A DNA stretch of 64,000 bases. It comes from a virus. Of the stretch, positions 43,078 to 53,094 are shown in pieces (the first letter of the stretch is position 1; every line of letters begins with the position of its first letter). The stretch spans positions 62,001 through 126,000 of the IMG/VR virus record IMGVR_UViG_3300042261_002390; one strand, 5' to 3'. The position numbers and the translations under genes were made by a program. The notes below the pieces were generated by a model. It made no database searches. It was not told where the DNA came from and was given only the letters and a program-made list of their open reading frames with translations.

Positions 43078-46000
43078 ATGGCAACTGATACTAAACCGAA
43101 TTTAATTAGTGGTAAATTTGAACAGTGTGTTGGAGATGTATTAAATCTTTCAGGATGCACTCAGATTTATGGTACAATGGATATTCATCCTCAAGGTACT
43201 ATTGACTCATGTAGTGGATATAAGATATCTGGGGTTACTACTTTAATTAATCAATTTCGCTGTGGTTATGCCGGAGCATCTGGTCAACCATTAATTGGTC
43301 AAGGTACTACAACAGCACCTACATGGGCAAATTTAAATACTGGTTACATAGCGTATAAATCAGCAAGTAGTTTTGTTGATTCACAAATATATACTGATGG
43401 TACTAATATTGCAATAGGTACAACCACATTAGATGGAAAACTTAATGTTAGTGGAAAAACAAAAACCGCTACACTTCAAATTACAACAAATGCTGGTGCT
43501 GGAAAAGTATTAGTATCCGATGCAAGTGGAAATGCTGCTTGGTGTACATTATCAGCATCAGGCATTCAAACAGCTAATAATGGTTTAAATGTTATAGGTA
43601 GTAATGTACGATTAGGTGGTGCTTTAACTGGAAATACTTCTATTACCGGGGCATATACCCTAAGCATTTGCGGTGGTGCAATACTGAATACTACATGTGG
43701 ATATCAGGTTTCGGGGTCTACTATATTTAGGACATCACCAAATACAATATCATCAATATTAATTGGATGTGGTGCAGGTAATAACACTTCCACGGGAGCT
43801 GATAATATAGGTATTGGATACCAAGTATTGTTTAAGAATACTAGTGGTATTGGTAACATTGCAATTGGATGTCAATCACTTCAATGTAATATTACCGGAT
43901 GTTATAATGTTGCGAATGGTTTTGGTTCATTATTATATAACACAAGTGGAAATAATAATATTGGTCTTGGTAATGGTAGCCTATATTCAAATTCAATTGG
44001 TTGTGCCAATATTGGTGTTGGATATCAAGCATTGCTTAGTAATTCAAGTGGTTGTTATAATATAGGTGATGGATTTCAAGCACTTTATTCAAATACTACG
44101 GGATGTTTTAATATTGCACATGGATTTCGAACACTATACTGTAATACGACAGCAAATAATTTAATTGCGATTGGTACATGTGCATTATATAATAATACTT
44201 GTATTAATGCTAGTTGTAATGGTCAGTACAATATAGCTGTTGGACATGGTGCATTAAGTGGAAATACTTATGGCTGCGCAAATTATGCTTTTGGTTATGG
44301 CTCATTAAGTGGAAATACCACTGGATGTTATAATGTAGGTATTGGTTATCAAACACTTACAAAAAATACAACTGGTCGTAATAATATTGCTAAAGGTTAT
44401 CAGGCGTTAGCAAAGAATACAATTGGTATTGATAATATTGCCAATGGTTATGGGGCACTTTTTTGTAATACTTGTGGTTCATATAATATCGCCAATGGTT
44501 GCCAAGCACTTTGTACTAATACAACTGGCTGTAACAACATAGCCAATGGTTATCAAGCTCTTTTTCTTAATACTATTGGTTGTCATAATATAGCTAATGG
44601 CAATGGTGCACTTTTTACTAATTCTTGTGGTTCATATAATATCGCCAATGGTAATTTTGCACTTATTAGTAACACAACTGGTTGTGATAATATTGGATTA
44701 GGTCAAAATAGTGGTTATTTAAACTCAACAGGTTCATTAAATATATTTATAGGTAGATGTGCTGGATATAATGAAACTGGTTCAGGTAAACTATATATTG
44801 CTACAGGTGCAACAAACCAATTAATATATGGCGATTTTTCAATTAAAGAAGTAACATTACCTAAACTTAAACTTTGTGAAACACCCGCAGATGGTACTTG
44901 TAGTAATTCTGTATTAGTTTGGGATTCTAGTAGTTGTTGTGTGAAAAAAGCACCATATTATAGCGGATGTACTGGTATTTTGACAGCTAATAATGGTTTG
45001 ACTAAATCAGGTACGAATGTTCGTTTAGGTGGGGCGTTGACGGGTGATACAATAATTAGTGGTAGCAATAGTTTAAGTATTTGTGGAAATGTTGGTATTG
45101 GCACTATTTCGCCAACATATAAATTAGATGTTAGAGGCACTACTGCTGCAAATGGTGTGCGTTCGGCGATGGGATATGATATGTATCCTGTTCCAGACCC
45201 CACTTCACTATCAGGAGTTGTTAGTGCAGGTGGTAGCGTTGATACAGGTACACATTATTATTGGGTATCATTTACAACTGCAATAGGTGAAACTCACGCT
45301 TTTCTTTCTAGTGTTATAACAACAACTGCTGGTAATAATACTGTCACATTAACTGTCCCAACATCAACTGACCCTAGAGTTACTGGAAGAAAATTATATA
45401 GAACTAAAGCAGGTACTAACTATTGGCTTGAATATTATTTAGGTGCTATAAATGATAATGTAACGACAACATATGTGGATACTGCAGCAGATTCAACTTT
45501 AAGTGGTAGTAATGCAGTAGCTAATACAAGAGCTAATACCACAAGTTATTATCTTAGTGTTAATGGTGTTAGAATTGCAATGCCAGACCCAAATGTAACT
45601 ATCTTTGGTTATAATGCTGGTAGTTCTATTACTACTTCTCCACAATCTGTTTATATTGGTTCTAGTGCTGGTAGATTAGTAACTACTGGTGGATATAATA
45701 CTGTGGTTGGTTATTTGTCCCTATATACTAATGTTGTGGGTGCTTCGAATTCTGCGTTTGGAACATCTACATTGAGATATACAACAGGTAGTCAATCTTC
45801 TGCATTTGGTTCATTAGCTTTAATGAATTTTGTCGGTGATGGCTCAACGGGTATTGGTTATGCTGCTGGTATGAATATGGGTTGTGGTAATTCAAGCACT
45901 TATTTAGGTTATATGGCAGGTTACTATCTTTCAAATGGTAGTTCTTTATTTACTGGTGCTACGAATAGTTTATATTTAGGTGCAAGCACTAAAGGTTCGG

Positions 46001-46977
46001 CAAATGGCGTATCCAATGAAATTGCTATTGGTCAAAATGCAATTGCTAAAGGTTCAAATACTGCAGTTTGGGGTAATACGTCAATAACAAGTCATTATTT
46101 TAGTGGTAGTATAACGTTAACTGGTTCTGCCCCTACAGCTAAATTACATCTACCTGCAGGTACTGCTACGGCAGGTACAGCACCATTGAAATTAAATTCA
46201 GGTACTAATTTAACTAATCCAGAAGCTGGTGCAGTTGAATTTGATGGCACTAACTTATATTTTACTCCATCATCGACAAGAAGAACTGTTGCATTCTTGG
46301 ATTCGCCTACATTTACAGGCACACCGTTAGCACCAACTGCATGTGCAGGTACAAATACTACACAAATAGCAACAACAGCTTTTGTTACCACAGCAGTAAG
46401 TGCTGCAGGTGGTGGTGCAACTGTTGATGATGTTGCACCTACAGGAAGTGTGGGAAAATTATGGTTTCAGCCAACAAACGGTAGTTTAATGGTATATGCC
46501 GGGGGTGCTTGGGTTACTGGAAACAGAAACGGTATTGATGGTAAAGGTTGGACTGGTGGTTCATATAATGCATCGACAGGTATTGTAACGTTTGGCTCAT
46601 CAAATGGTTTAGGATTTTCAACAGGCGATTTACGTGCTTCACTTACTGATGATTCGGTAACATATGCTAAATTAGGTACTGGTTTTAAGAACGCTATTAC
46701 TGATAATGATGGTGCATTTGACTTTTCAACTGCAGGTATTATTACTGCAAATATAAGTGGAACAACGACAATTAGTTTCACTAATTTACAAAGAAACAAA
46801 ACATTAAAAGTAAAATTGGTTATTACTAATTCGCCAACAATTAATTTCCCATCATATGCAGTAAAATTAGCTGGTAGTCAAACACTTGCGAATGGTACTT
46901 TCTATTTATATTTTGACTGTTGGGAAAGTACGGGTGGTTCAGAATTAGTTTTATATAGTATAATGAAGGCAGCTTAA
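43078..46977 (+). CDS. Large tail fibre of 1299 residues, partly duplicated from the giant fibre
   Basis: N-terminal attachment module (DTKPNLISGKFEQCVGDVLN). Residues about 230-560 are 17-residue NN-I-A-x-G-x-x-x-L repeats; part of this array is nearly identical at DNA level to the giant fibre (CINASCNGQYNIAVGHG, YGCANYAFGYG). Then follow a globular insert (residues about 680-830, with HYYWVSFTTAIGETHAF), a second beta-roll section (about 840-1000), and a C-terminal region with a PTFTGTPLAPTA phage-fibre motif and a beta-rich cap ending LVLYSIMKAA. No S74 domain is present. It probably forms a trimeric side fibre. Confidence 0.75.
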   Translation: MATDTKPNLISGKFEQCVGDVLNLSGCTQIYGTMDIHPQGTIDSCSGYKISGVTTLINQFRCGYAGASGQPLIGQGTTTAPTWANLNTGYIAYKSASSFVDSQIYTDGTNIAIGTTTLDGKLNVSGKTKTATLQITTNAGAGKVLVSDASGNAAWCTLSASGIQTANNGLNVIGSNVRLGGALTGNTSITGAYTLSICGGAILNTTCGYQVSGSTIFRTSPNTISSILIGCGAGNNTSTGADNIGIGYQVLFKNTSGIGNIAIGCQSLQCNITGCYNVANGFGSLLYNTSGNNNIGLGNGSLYSNSIGCANIGVGYQALLSNSSGCYNIGDGFQALYSNTTGCFNIAHGFRTLYCNTTANNLIAIGTCALYNNTCINASCNGQYNIAVGHGALSGNTYGCANYAFGYGSLSGNTTGCYNVGIGYQTLTKNTTGRNNIAKGYQALAKNTIGIDNIANGYGALFCNTCGSYNIANGCQALCTNTTGCNNIANGYQALFLNTIGCHNIANGNGALFTNSCGSYNIANGNFALISNTTGCDNIGLGQNSGYLNSTGSLNIFIGRCAGYNETGSGKLYIATGATNQLIYGDFSIKEVTLPKLKLCETPADGTCSNSVLVWDSSSCCVKKAPYYSGCTGILTANNGLTKSGTNVRLGGALTGDTIISGSNSLSICGNVGIGTISPTYKLDVRGTTAANGVRSAMGYDMYPVPDPTSLSGVVSAGGSVDTGTHYYWVSFTTAIGETHAFLSSVITTTAGNNTVTLTVPTSTDPRVTGRKLYRTKAGTNYWLEYYLGAINDNVTTTYVDTAADSTLSGSNAVANTRANTTSYYLSVNGVRIAMPDPNVTIFGYNAGSSITTSPQSVYIGSSAGRLVTTGGYNTVVGYLSLYTNVVGASNSAFGTSTLRYTTGSQSSAFGSLALMNFVGDGSTGIGYAAGMNMGCGNSSTYLGYMAGYYLSNGSSLFTGATNSLYLGASTKGSANGVSNEIAIGQNAIAKGSNTAVWGNTSITSHYFSGSITLTGSAPTAKLHLPAGTATAGTAPLKLNSGTNLTNPEAGAVEFDGTNLYFTPSSTRRTVAFLDSPTFTGTPLAPTACAGTNTTQIATTAFVTTAVSAAGGGATVDDVAPTGSVGKLWFQPTNGSLMVYAGGAWVTGNRNGIDGKGWTGGSYNASTGIVTFGSSNGLGFSTGDLRASLTDDSVTYAKLGTGFKNAITDNDGAFDFSTAGIITANISGTTTISFTNLQRNKTLKVKLVITNSPTINFPSYAVKLAGSQTLANGTFYLYFDCWESTGGSELVLYSIMKAA

Positions 46978-46978
46978 T

Positions 46979-48037
46979 ATGTTTGGAATTGGAATACCTA
47001 TGATAATTGTTGGTGAGGATTCATTATACTCATTCACCGAATTTACATTTACCAATGCTGCAGCTACTGGTCGATATGGACCTACTTTGGTTCAATGTCA
47101 AACTGCTTATGCTGGACAAGTATGGCTTGCTTCATATTTTACAATGAGTACTCAGGGATATCAGTTATGGACTGTGCCTACTACTGGTACTTATCGAATT
47201 GAGATAAGCGGTGCTCGTGGTGCTAGAGTTAGTGGACAAGTATATACATCGGGAAGAGGTGTTAAAGTTAGGGGTGATATTAGTTTAACTAAGGGAGATG
47301 TATTAACAATTATAGTTGGACAATATATCGATAGTCCAAACACTGGCAATGCATCAACATATACTGGTCTTGGTGGTGGTGGTGGCAGCTTTGTCGCTAA
47401 AAGTGGTACAATATTAATTGCTGCAGGTGGCGGTGGTGGTGCTAGTACGTATACTAGTAATAGTCCACAAGGATATAATGGCGGTGATGGTTTAACTACA
47501 ACTTCGGGTGGATATGGTGATGCTGCCAATTCACTTGGTGCTGGTGGTACTGGTGGTGGTGGTGGTACAGTATATACTGCAGTATCGTCACAAATGTATA
47601 GAGGTGGTGCTGGTGCAGGATGGTCAGCAGTTGGACAAAACGGTAATGGGTCAACAACACATCCATTTGGTCAGGTTAGTTATTATGGCGAAGGTGGTTT
47701 TAGTTACAGTGGTGGTTTTATAGGTGGTGATTATAACTATAGTTGGGGTAACCCAACAGCATATGCTTCTACACATGGAGGATTTGGTGGAGGCGGCGGT
47801 GGAAATGGTATTATTTCTGGTGGTGCTGGTGGTGGCTATTCTGGTGGTGGTATTGGTGGTGCTGGTTCATATATTGCAGGTGCTGGTGGTGGTGGTTCAT
47901 ATATAGTATCGACAGCTACTAATGTTGCAACAAGTAATGGTCAGTATGCGGGTTCATCCACGTTTAATGGAAATGCAATAACAAATTTATCTTCATATAA
48001 TGAAGCAATGGGATATGTAAAAATAACGAGATTATAA
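46979..48037 (+). CDS. Glycine-rich adhesin-like tip protein
   Basis: A 352-residue protein. Residues 60-110 form a beta-sandwich (WTVPTTGTYRIEISGARGAR, VRGDISLTKGDVLTIIVGQY); residues about 120-320 carry many Gly-rich segments (GLGGGGGSF, AAGGGGGAS, GAGGTGGGGGT, GFGGGGGGNG, GGAGGGYSGGG) separated by short aromatic or polar turns. This matches the glycine-rich protein domain seen in bacterial surface proteins and recalls the polyglycine-II sandwich of T-even gp38-type adhesins. A host-recognition tip is the best guess. It starts two bases after the preceding fibre's stop, as a tip protein paired with its fibre would. Confidence 0.6.
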   Translation: MFGIGIPMIIVGEDSLYSFTEFTFTNAAATGRYGPTLVQCQTAYAGQVWLASYFTMSTQGYQLWTVPTTGTYRIEISGARGARVSGQVYTSGRGVKVRGDISLTKGDVLTIIVGQYIDSPNTGNASTYTGLGGGGGSFVAKSGTILIAAGGGGGASTYTSNSPQGYNGGDGLTTTSGGYGDAANSLGAGGTGGGGGTVYTAVSSQMYRGGAGAGWSAVGQNGNGSTTHPFGQVSYYGEGGFSYSGGFIGGDYNYSWGNPTAYASTHGGFGGGGGGNGIISGGAGGGYSGGGIGGAGSYIAGAGGGGSYIVSTATNVATSNGQYAGSSTFNGNAITNLSSYNEAMGYVKITRL

Positions 48038-48047
48038 AATTAGAAAT

Positions 48048-48632
48048 ATGAGTACAAGTATTAGTTTTCCAGCAAATCCACAAGTGGGTGATACATATAC
48101 ATATGGTTCGGTGACCTATGAATGGAATGGTATTAGTTGGAATGTTAAATCAACAATTACATATCTAACCGATATTGTTCAAGATACTACTCCGCAATTG
48201 GGTGGTAATTTAGATATGAATGATAAAAGCATTCAATTGACAGCAGCACTTTCAACTAATCAATCGTATGTTGGTACTATTGAAAGCGGAACTGTTGGTG
48301 AAAATGTTGCATTTGGTGATGTTTTATATTTAAAGTTTAGTGATGGTAAGTGGTGGAAAGCAAATGCTAGTGGATATACCACAACACCTGCAGTAAGAAT
48401 GGCATTGGCGACAATTACTGCGAATAATAGTGGTAATTTATTGGTTGAGGGATATATTCGTTATGATTCTTGGAGTTTCGCAACAAATAAGGTGTATTTA
48501 TCTGCATCAACTTCCGGGGCAATTACAACAACACAGCCATCAACTACTGGAAATCAAATACAGGTAATTGGCGATGCTAAAACAAGTGCAAAACTATATT
48601 TTAAGCCATCAAGAGATGTCGGTCAAATTTAA
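48048..48632 (+). CDS. Short tail-fibre-like protein
   Basis: A 194-residue protein. The N-terminus SFPANPQVGDTYTYGSVTYE and the WNGISWNV segment are a common small domain at the start of phage tail fibres (FP-x-NP-x-VGDTY...W-x-G-x-W). Then follow LTDIVQDTTPQLGGNLDMND, another frequent fibre motif, and a beta-rich C-terminal domain (KWWKANASGYTTTPAVRMAL, LVEGYIRYDSWSF) related to the VYICGAVSG.. segment of the giant fibre. It sits ten bases after the glycine-rich gene and six before the large repeat adhesin, so it is in the same transcript. Confidence 0.65.
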   Translation: MSTSISFPANPQVGDTYTYGSVTYEWNGISWNVKSTITYLTDIVQDTTPQLGGNLDMNDKSIQLTAALSTNQSYVGTIESGTVGENVAFGDVLYLKFSDGKWWKANASGYTTTPAVRMALATITANNSGNLLVEGYIRYDSWSFATNKVYLSASTSGAITTTQPSTTGNQIQVIGDAKTSAKLYFKPSRDVGQI

Positions 48633-48637
48633 TAAAA

Positions 48638-51600
48638 ATGGATAAAAAACAATTAGATAGACTTGTTTGGAATGAATTATTTAAGGAGCGTGAAATAATA
48701 ATCACTCAAAATAATGATGGTTCATATATTATGAATCAAATGCCGTTTCATGCTGAAATGAAATCGAAGGCAAATGATAATGAATTTCTAACATATCGTT
48801 TTGGCGATAATTTCTTATCATATGACTTAATTAGTATTGGCTTTGATAATGGTGAAATTATTGGTAATCCAAAAACAGGTGAAACAATATTAGAATCCGA
48901 TTCTAAATTAAAATATAAAAATTGTTTTGGAAGTGGTATTGATATTGATGTGAATATCACAAAAGAGGGTGTTGGTAAAAATATTGTAATAAATTCATTA
49001 TCTGACTTAGGCGAAATACCTGACAATACTGAATATGTTGATGTTTTATTTAAAATAAATACAAATTTTGATTTTAGTTTTTTAACTGAAGACGAGTTTA
49101 TTATTGGCGATGTTCTGTATATTGATTCGGATAGTTATATTAATAAAGTCAAAACTTGGGATTTAAATAATTCGGTTGATGATGAAACCAAAGGTATTTT
49201 ATATCTTAAAAATGGCGAGATTTATCTTAAAAAACAAATAAGTGTTGAATATTTAAAATCGGCAATATTTCCTGTTTATAGTGATTTATTTCTCAGTTTT
49301 GGCGTAACACCAACAGGTGCTAACTTTGGCTCAAGTTTAGAATATCCTACTATATCTAAATTAGACAGTACTCATTTTGTTGTCGCATATCCTGATATTT
49401 CAAATCTTAGTTATGGTACGGCTATTATTGGTACTATTAATGGAGGTCGAATTACTTATGGTAGTGCATACGTTTTTAATTATAGTACTACTTCCAATAT
49501 ATCGGTTATATCATATAATAGTACTCATTTTGTGGTAGCATATACTGATGCTGGTAATAATTATTATGGCACAGCAATGATTGGAACAGTAACTGGAACT
49601 GCAATTAGTTATGGTAGTGGATATGTGTTTAGTGCAGTGTTTGGTACTTCTAATACATCTGTTTCATTATTAGATAGTACTCATTTTGTCGTAGCATATA
49701 ATGCTAACTCAAATGGTTCTGCTGTGATTGGCACTATAAGTGGTACTGCAATTAGTTATGGTAGCACATATGTATTTAATGCTGCAGCCATTTCATATAC
49801 ATCTGTTTCAGTTTTGAATAGTACTCATTTTGTTGTAGCCTATCGTGATGATGGTAATAGTAATTATGGAACTGCAATTGTTGGTACTGTGAGCGGAACT
49901 GCTATTAGTTATGGTAGTGAATATGTGTTTAATACTGCAAATAGTAATTATACATCAGTTTCGTTATTAGATAGCACACATTTTGTTGTGGTATATACTG
50001 ATGAAGGAAACGGTAGTTATGGTACAGCAATTATCGGTACTGTAAGTGGCACTGCAATTAGTTATGGTAGCGAATATGTGTTTAATGCTGCAACTACTAT
50101 TAATACATCTGTTTCATTATTAGATAGTACTCATTTTGTTGTAGCCTATCGTGATAGTGGCAACAGTAATTATGGAACAGCTATAGTTGGTACTGTGAGT
50201 GGTAGTGTTATAAGTTATGGTAGCGAATCTATATTTTATGCTGGAAATATTACTTATGTGTCTGTTTCGTTGTTGGATGATAGTCATTTTCTAGTTGCAT
50301 ATTATATTGGTAGTGGTAGGGTATCAATAGGTACAGTTGGTGATATTGGTATTGGCTATGGTAGCGAATATGTGTTCAATGCAGCATTTACACAATATAT
50401 ATCATCTGTTAAAATAGATAGCACTCATTTTATAACAACCTATCAAGATGGCGGTAATAGTAATTATGGTACTGCAATAATTGGTACTATTAGTTTAAAT
50501 AATGTAATTAGTTATGGTAGTGAATATGTATTTAATCCAGCAACCACTACTGATATATCTGTTTCGTTACTGGATAGTACTCATTTTGTTGTAACATATT
50601 CTGATGGCGGTAATAGTTATTACGGTACTGCGATAATTGGTACTGTAAGTGGAACTGCAATTAGTTATGGTAGTGAATATGTATTTAATGCAGCAAGCAC
50701 TACATATATTTCAGCGACTATGCTGGATAGCACTCATTTTATTGTAGGTTACAAGGATGGTGGTAATAGTAGTTATGGTACAGCAATAATTGGTACTGTA
50801 AGTGGAAGTGCAATTAGCTACGGTAGTGAATACGTATTTAATGCTGCAGCTACTGATTTTATTAGCGTTAGTGCATTAGATACCACGCATTTTGTTGTAA
50901 CATATTCTGATGGCGGTAATAGTTATTACGGTACGGCAATAATTGGTACTGTTAGTGGAACGGCAATTAGTTATGGTAGCGAATATGTGTTTAAGGCGGG
51001 TAATGCTCAATATATATCATCAGCTAAAATAGATGGTACTCATTTTGTTGTAGCATATTCTACTGCATATGGTGCTGCTGTGATTGGTACTGTAAGTGGG
51101 AGCGTAATTAGCTACGGCAACACATATTGGTTTAACAATTCTCAAGTTCAAAATGATAATCCTATAAGTCTTTCATTATTAGATAGTACTCATTTTGTAG
51201 TCGCATATGGAAATAGTGATATTGGTGGTACTAAATGGGGTGCTGCTGTGGTTGGTACTATAAATGGGACGGTGATTGATTTTAATGTTGGATATATGTT
51301 TAATGGAGCATATAGTTGGTATTTGTCAACAGTAAATATTGATGCCACACATTTTGTTGTCACATATTATGATGGTGGTAATAGTTATTATGGTACTGCA
51401 ATTGTGGGACAAATAAATTATGATGAATTATTTTTTAACTATTCAATTTATAATAATAATTCATCGTATATTTCAATTGCTAAATTAGATAGTACACATT
51501 TTGTTATTACATATGCTGATGATGGAAATAGTAGTTATGGAACAGCAATAATTGGTACTGTAACAAATGGTGTAATTTCATATGGAAGTGAATATGTGTT

Positions 51601-52540
51601 TAATACAGCAACCACTGATTTTATTAGTGTTAGTGCATTAGATAGTACACATTTTGTTGTTACATATCGTGATGGTGGCAACAGTAATTATGGCACTGGA
51701 ATAATTGGCACAGTAAGTGGAACGGCAATTAGTTATGGTAGCGAATATGTATTTAACACTGCAAGTACTTCATATAAATCAGTAATGACTTTAGATAGTA
51801 CTCATTTTGTTGTTGTTTATTCTAATGTTGGAGGACCTACTGGAAGTGCTGTAGTCGGTACTGTTAGTGGAACAGCAATTAGTTATGGTACTGTATACGG
51901 ATTTAATACTGCAACGAATTATACTTCTGCTGCATTGTTGGATAGTACTCATTTTATTGTTGGATTTTCTAATGGAGCTAATAGTAGTTATGGGACGGCA
52001 ATAATCGGTACAATAAGTGGAACTGCGATTAGTTATGGTAGTAAATATGTTTTTAATTCAGCAAGCACTGGTTATATTTCAGCGATTATGCTGGATAGTA
52101 CTCATTTTGTTATTGCATATGCTGATGATGGAAATAGTAGTTATGGTACTGCAATAGTTGGCACTGTTAGTGGAACTGTAATTAGTTATGGCAGCGAATA
52201 TGTGTTTAATGCTGCAACAACTACATATGTTTCAGCAACTATGTTGGATAGTACTCATTTTATCGTGACATATACTAATGGCGGTAATAGTAGTTATGAA
52301 ACTACAATAGTTGGTACTGTGAGCGGGACTGCAATTAGTTATGGTAGTGAATATGTTACCAAACCAGTCTCAACAACATATAAAAATATTGCTCAATTAG
52401 ATAGCACTCATGCTATTGTGGGAGATAGTACTAATGGTACATATATTACATATTCTCCAACAATTATAGGTAAAATAATTAATGCTGTTAAAAACTTATT
52501 TTGGAATGCTGTTAAATTAATTAAATGGAATAATGCATAA
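48638..52540 (+). CDS. Adhesin with about 21 tandem 50-residue beta repeats
   Basis: A 1300-residue protein. Residues 1-230 are a non-repeated N-domain. From about residue 235 to 1280 I count about 21 copies of a roughly 50-residue unit (LDSTHFVVAY, then GNS-x-YGTAIIGTVSGTAIS and YGSEYVFNAA). Units vary in a few positions, and some are degenerate (the 7th, 12th-14th and last). The four-strand size per unit suits beta-propeller blades or a beta-solenoid. The last 25 residues form a basic amphipathic tail. Repeat-rich surface proteins with this layout usually bind host glycans or proteins. The DNA repeat (about 150 bases) is diverged enough to be coding, not a simple satellite. Confidence 0.7.
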   Translation: MDKKQLDRLVWNELFKEREIIITQNNDGSYIMNQMPFHAEMKSKANDNEFLTYRFGDNFLSYDLISIGFDNGEIIGNPKTGETILESDSKLKYKNCFGSGIDIDVNITKEGVGKNIVINSLSDLGEIPDNTEYVDVLFKINTNFDFSFLTEDEFIIGDVLYIDSDSYINKVKTWDLNNSVDDETKGILYLKNGEIYLKKQISVEYLKSAIFPVYSDLFLSFGVTPTGANFGSSLEYPTISKLDSTHFVVAYPDISNLSYGTAIIGTINGGRITYGSAYVFNYSTTSNISVISYNSTHFVVAYTDAGNNYYGTAMIGTVTGTAISYGSGYVFSAVFGTSNTSVSLLDSTHFVVAYNANSNGSAVIGTISGTAISYGSTYVFNAAAISYTSVSVLNSTHFVVAYRDDGNSNYGTAIVGTVSGTAISYGSEYVFNTANSNYTSVSLLDSTHFVVVYTDEGNGSYGTAIIGTVSGTAISYGSEYVFNAATTINTSVSLLDSTHFVVAYRDSGNSNYGTAIVGTVSGSVISYGSESIFYAGNITYVSVSLLDDSHFLVAYYIGSGRVSIGTVGDIGIGYGSEYVFNAAFTQYISSVKIDSTHFITTYQDGGNSNYGTAIIGTISLNNVISYGSEYVFNPATTTDISVSLLDSTHFVVTYSDGGNSYYGTAIIGTVSGTAISYGSEYVFNAASTTYISATMLDSTHFIVGYKDGGNSSYGTAIIGTVSGSAISYGSEYVFNAAATDFISVSALDTTHFVVTYSDGGNSYYGTAIIGTVSGTAISYGSEYVFKAGNAQYISSAKIDGTHFVVAYSTAYGAAVIGTVSGSVISYGNTYWFNNSQVQNDNPISLSLLDSTHFVVAYGNSDIGGTKWGAAVVGTINGTVIDFNVGYMFNGAYSWYLSTVNIDATHFVVTYYDGGNSYYGTAIVGQINYDELFFNYSIYNNNSSYISIAKLDSTHFVITYADDGNSSYGTAIIGTVTNGVISYGSEYVFNTATTDFISVSALDSTHFVVTYRDGGNSNYGTGIIGTVSGTAISYGSEYVFNTASTSYKSVMTLDSTHFVVVYSNVGGPTGSAVVGTVSGTAISYGTVYGFNTATNYTSAALLDSTHFIVGFSNGANSSYGTAIIGTISGTAISYGSKYVFNSASTGYISAIMLDSTHFVIAYADDGNSSYGTAIVGTVSGTVISYGSEYVFNAATTTYVSATMLDSTHFIVTYTNGGNSSYETTIVGTVSGTAISYGSEYVTKPVSTTYKNIAQLDSTHAIVGDSTNGTYITYSPTIIGKIINAVKNLFWNAVKLIKWNNA

Positions 52541-52551
52541 TATTAAAATAT

Positions 52552-53061
52552 ATGAAAACAATTGTTGAAAAAGATACAAACTTATCTAAATTTATCGTTG
52601 AAAACGATATTGAGATAATACTTACTGAAAATTCTATAGAACTTCCCGGGATGGTTGTTTATGGGTTGAATGCTTCTAATGTTGACATTTTTGAGAATGT
52701 CACACAACCTTTAGATTGGGTTGGTAATAAATATAAGTATTTAAATTCGGAATGGGTTTTAAATCCTGATTGGATTGACCCTGAGAATCCCATCTCAACA
52801 GTGACTATTGAAGAAAGAAAAAATATTTTGACTAATGAACTAGCGTTAATAAGAAAAGAAGTTGCAGTTTTAATTACCGAATGTCAGTTGGTTAACAACC
52901 CACAACCACAAGCGTTAATTGATTTAATTGATTTGAGTCGAAATACATATCTTCGTGTAAAAAATGATATCGACGCATTAAGTGAAGATAATTATTTGGT
53001 GTATCATTTACAAACTGAAGAATTAAATATGCTTTTAAATGGTTTTAAATCATTTTTATAG
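52552..53061 (+). CDS. Possible tail-fibre assembly protein
   Basis: A 169-residue protein. QPLDWVGNKYKYLNSEWVLN and PDWIDPENPIS near residues 60-90 recall the YxY-x-x-x-W-x-x-NP-x-W motif of small tail-fibre assembly and connector proteins of T4-like and other phages. The C-terminal half is a probable coiled coil (EERKNILTNELALIRKEVAV and onwards). It follows the large repeat adhesin, as fibre chaperones often do, and precedes a late-promoter motif. The role is inferred from motif and position. Confidence 0.5.
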   Translation: MKTIVEKDTNLSKFIVENDIEIILTENSIELPGMVVYGLNASNVDIFENVTQPLDWVGNKYKYLNSEWVLNPDWIDPENPISTVTIEERKNILTNELALIRKEVAVLITECQLVNNPQPQALIDLIDLSRNTYLRVKNDIDALSEDNYLVYHLQTEELNMLLNGFKSFL

Positions 53062-53070
53062 CGTTTAGTA

Positions 53071-53080
53071 GTATTTATAT
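53071..53080 (+). promoter_or_regulatory. Late-promoter-like motif GTATTTATAT before the 53095 gene
   Basis: The full motif ends 14 bases before the ATG at 53095. Confidence 0.58.
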
Positions 53081-53094
53081 TAAAACCTAACAAT

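Noticed and set aside
46095-47529. Long minus-strand open frames within fibre genes
   Set aside because: They are rich in Pro/Val/Leu as expected from the complement of Gly/Asn/Thr-rich fibre codons, have no promoter or homologous motifs and overlap well-supported plus-strand genes.
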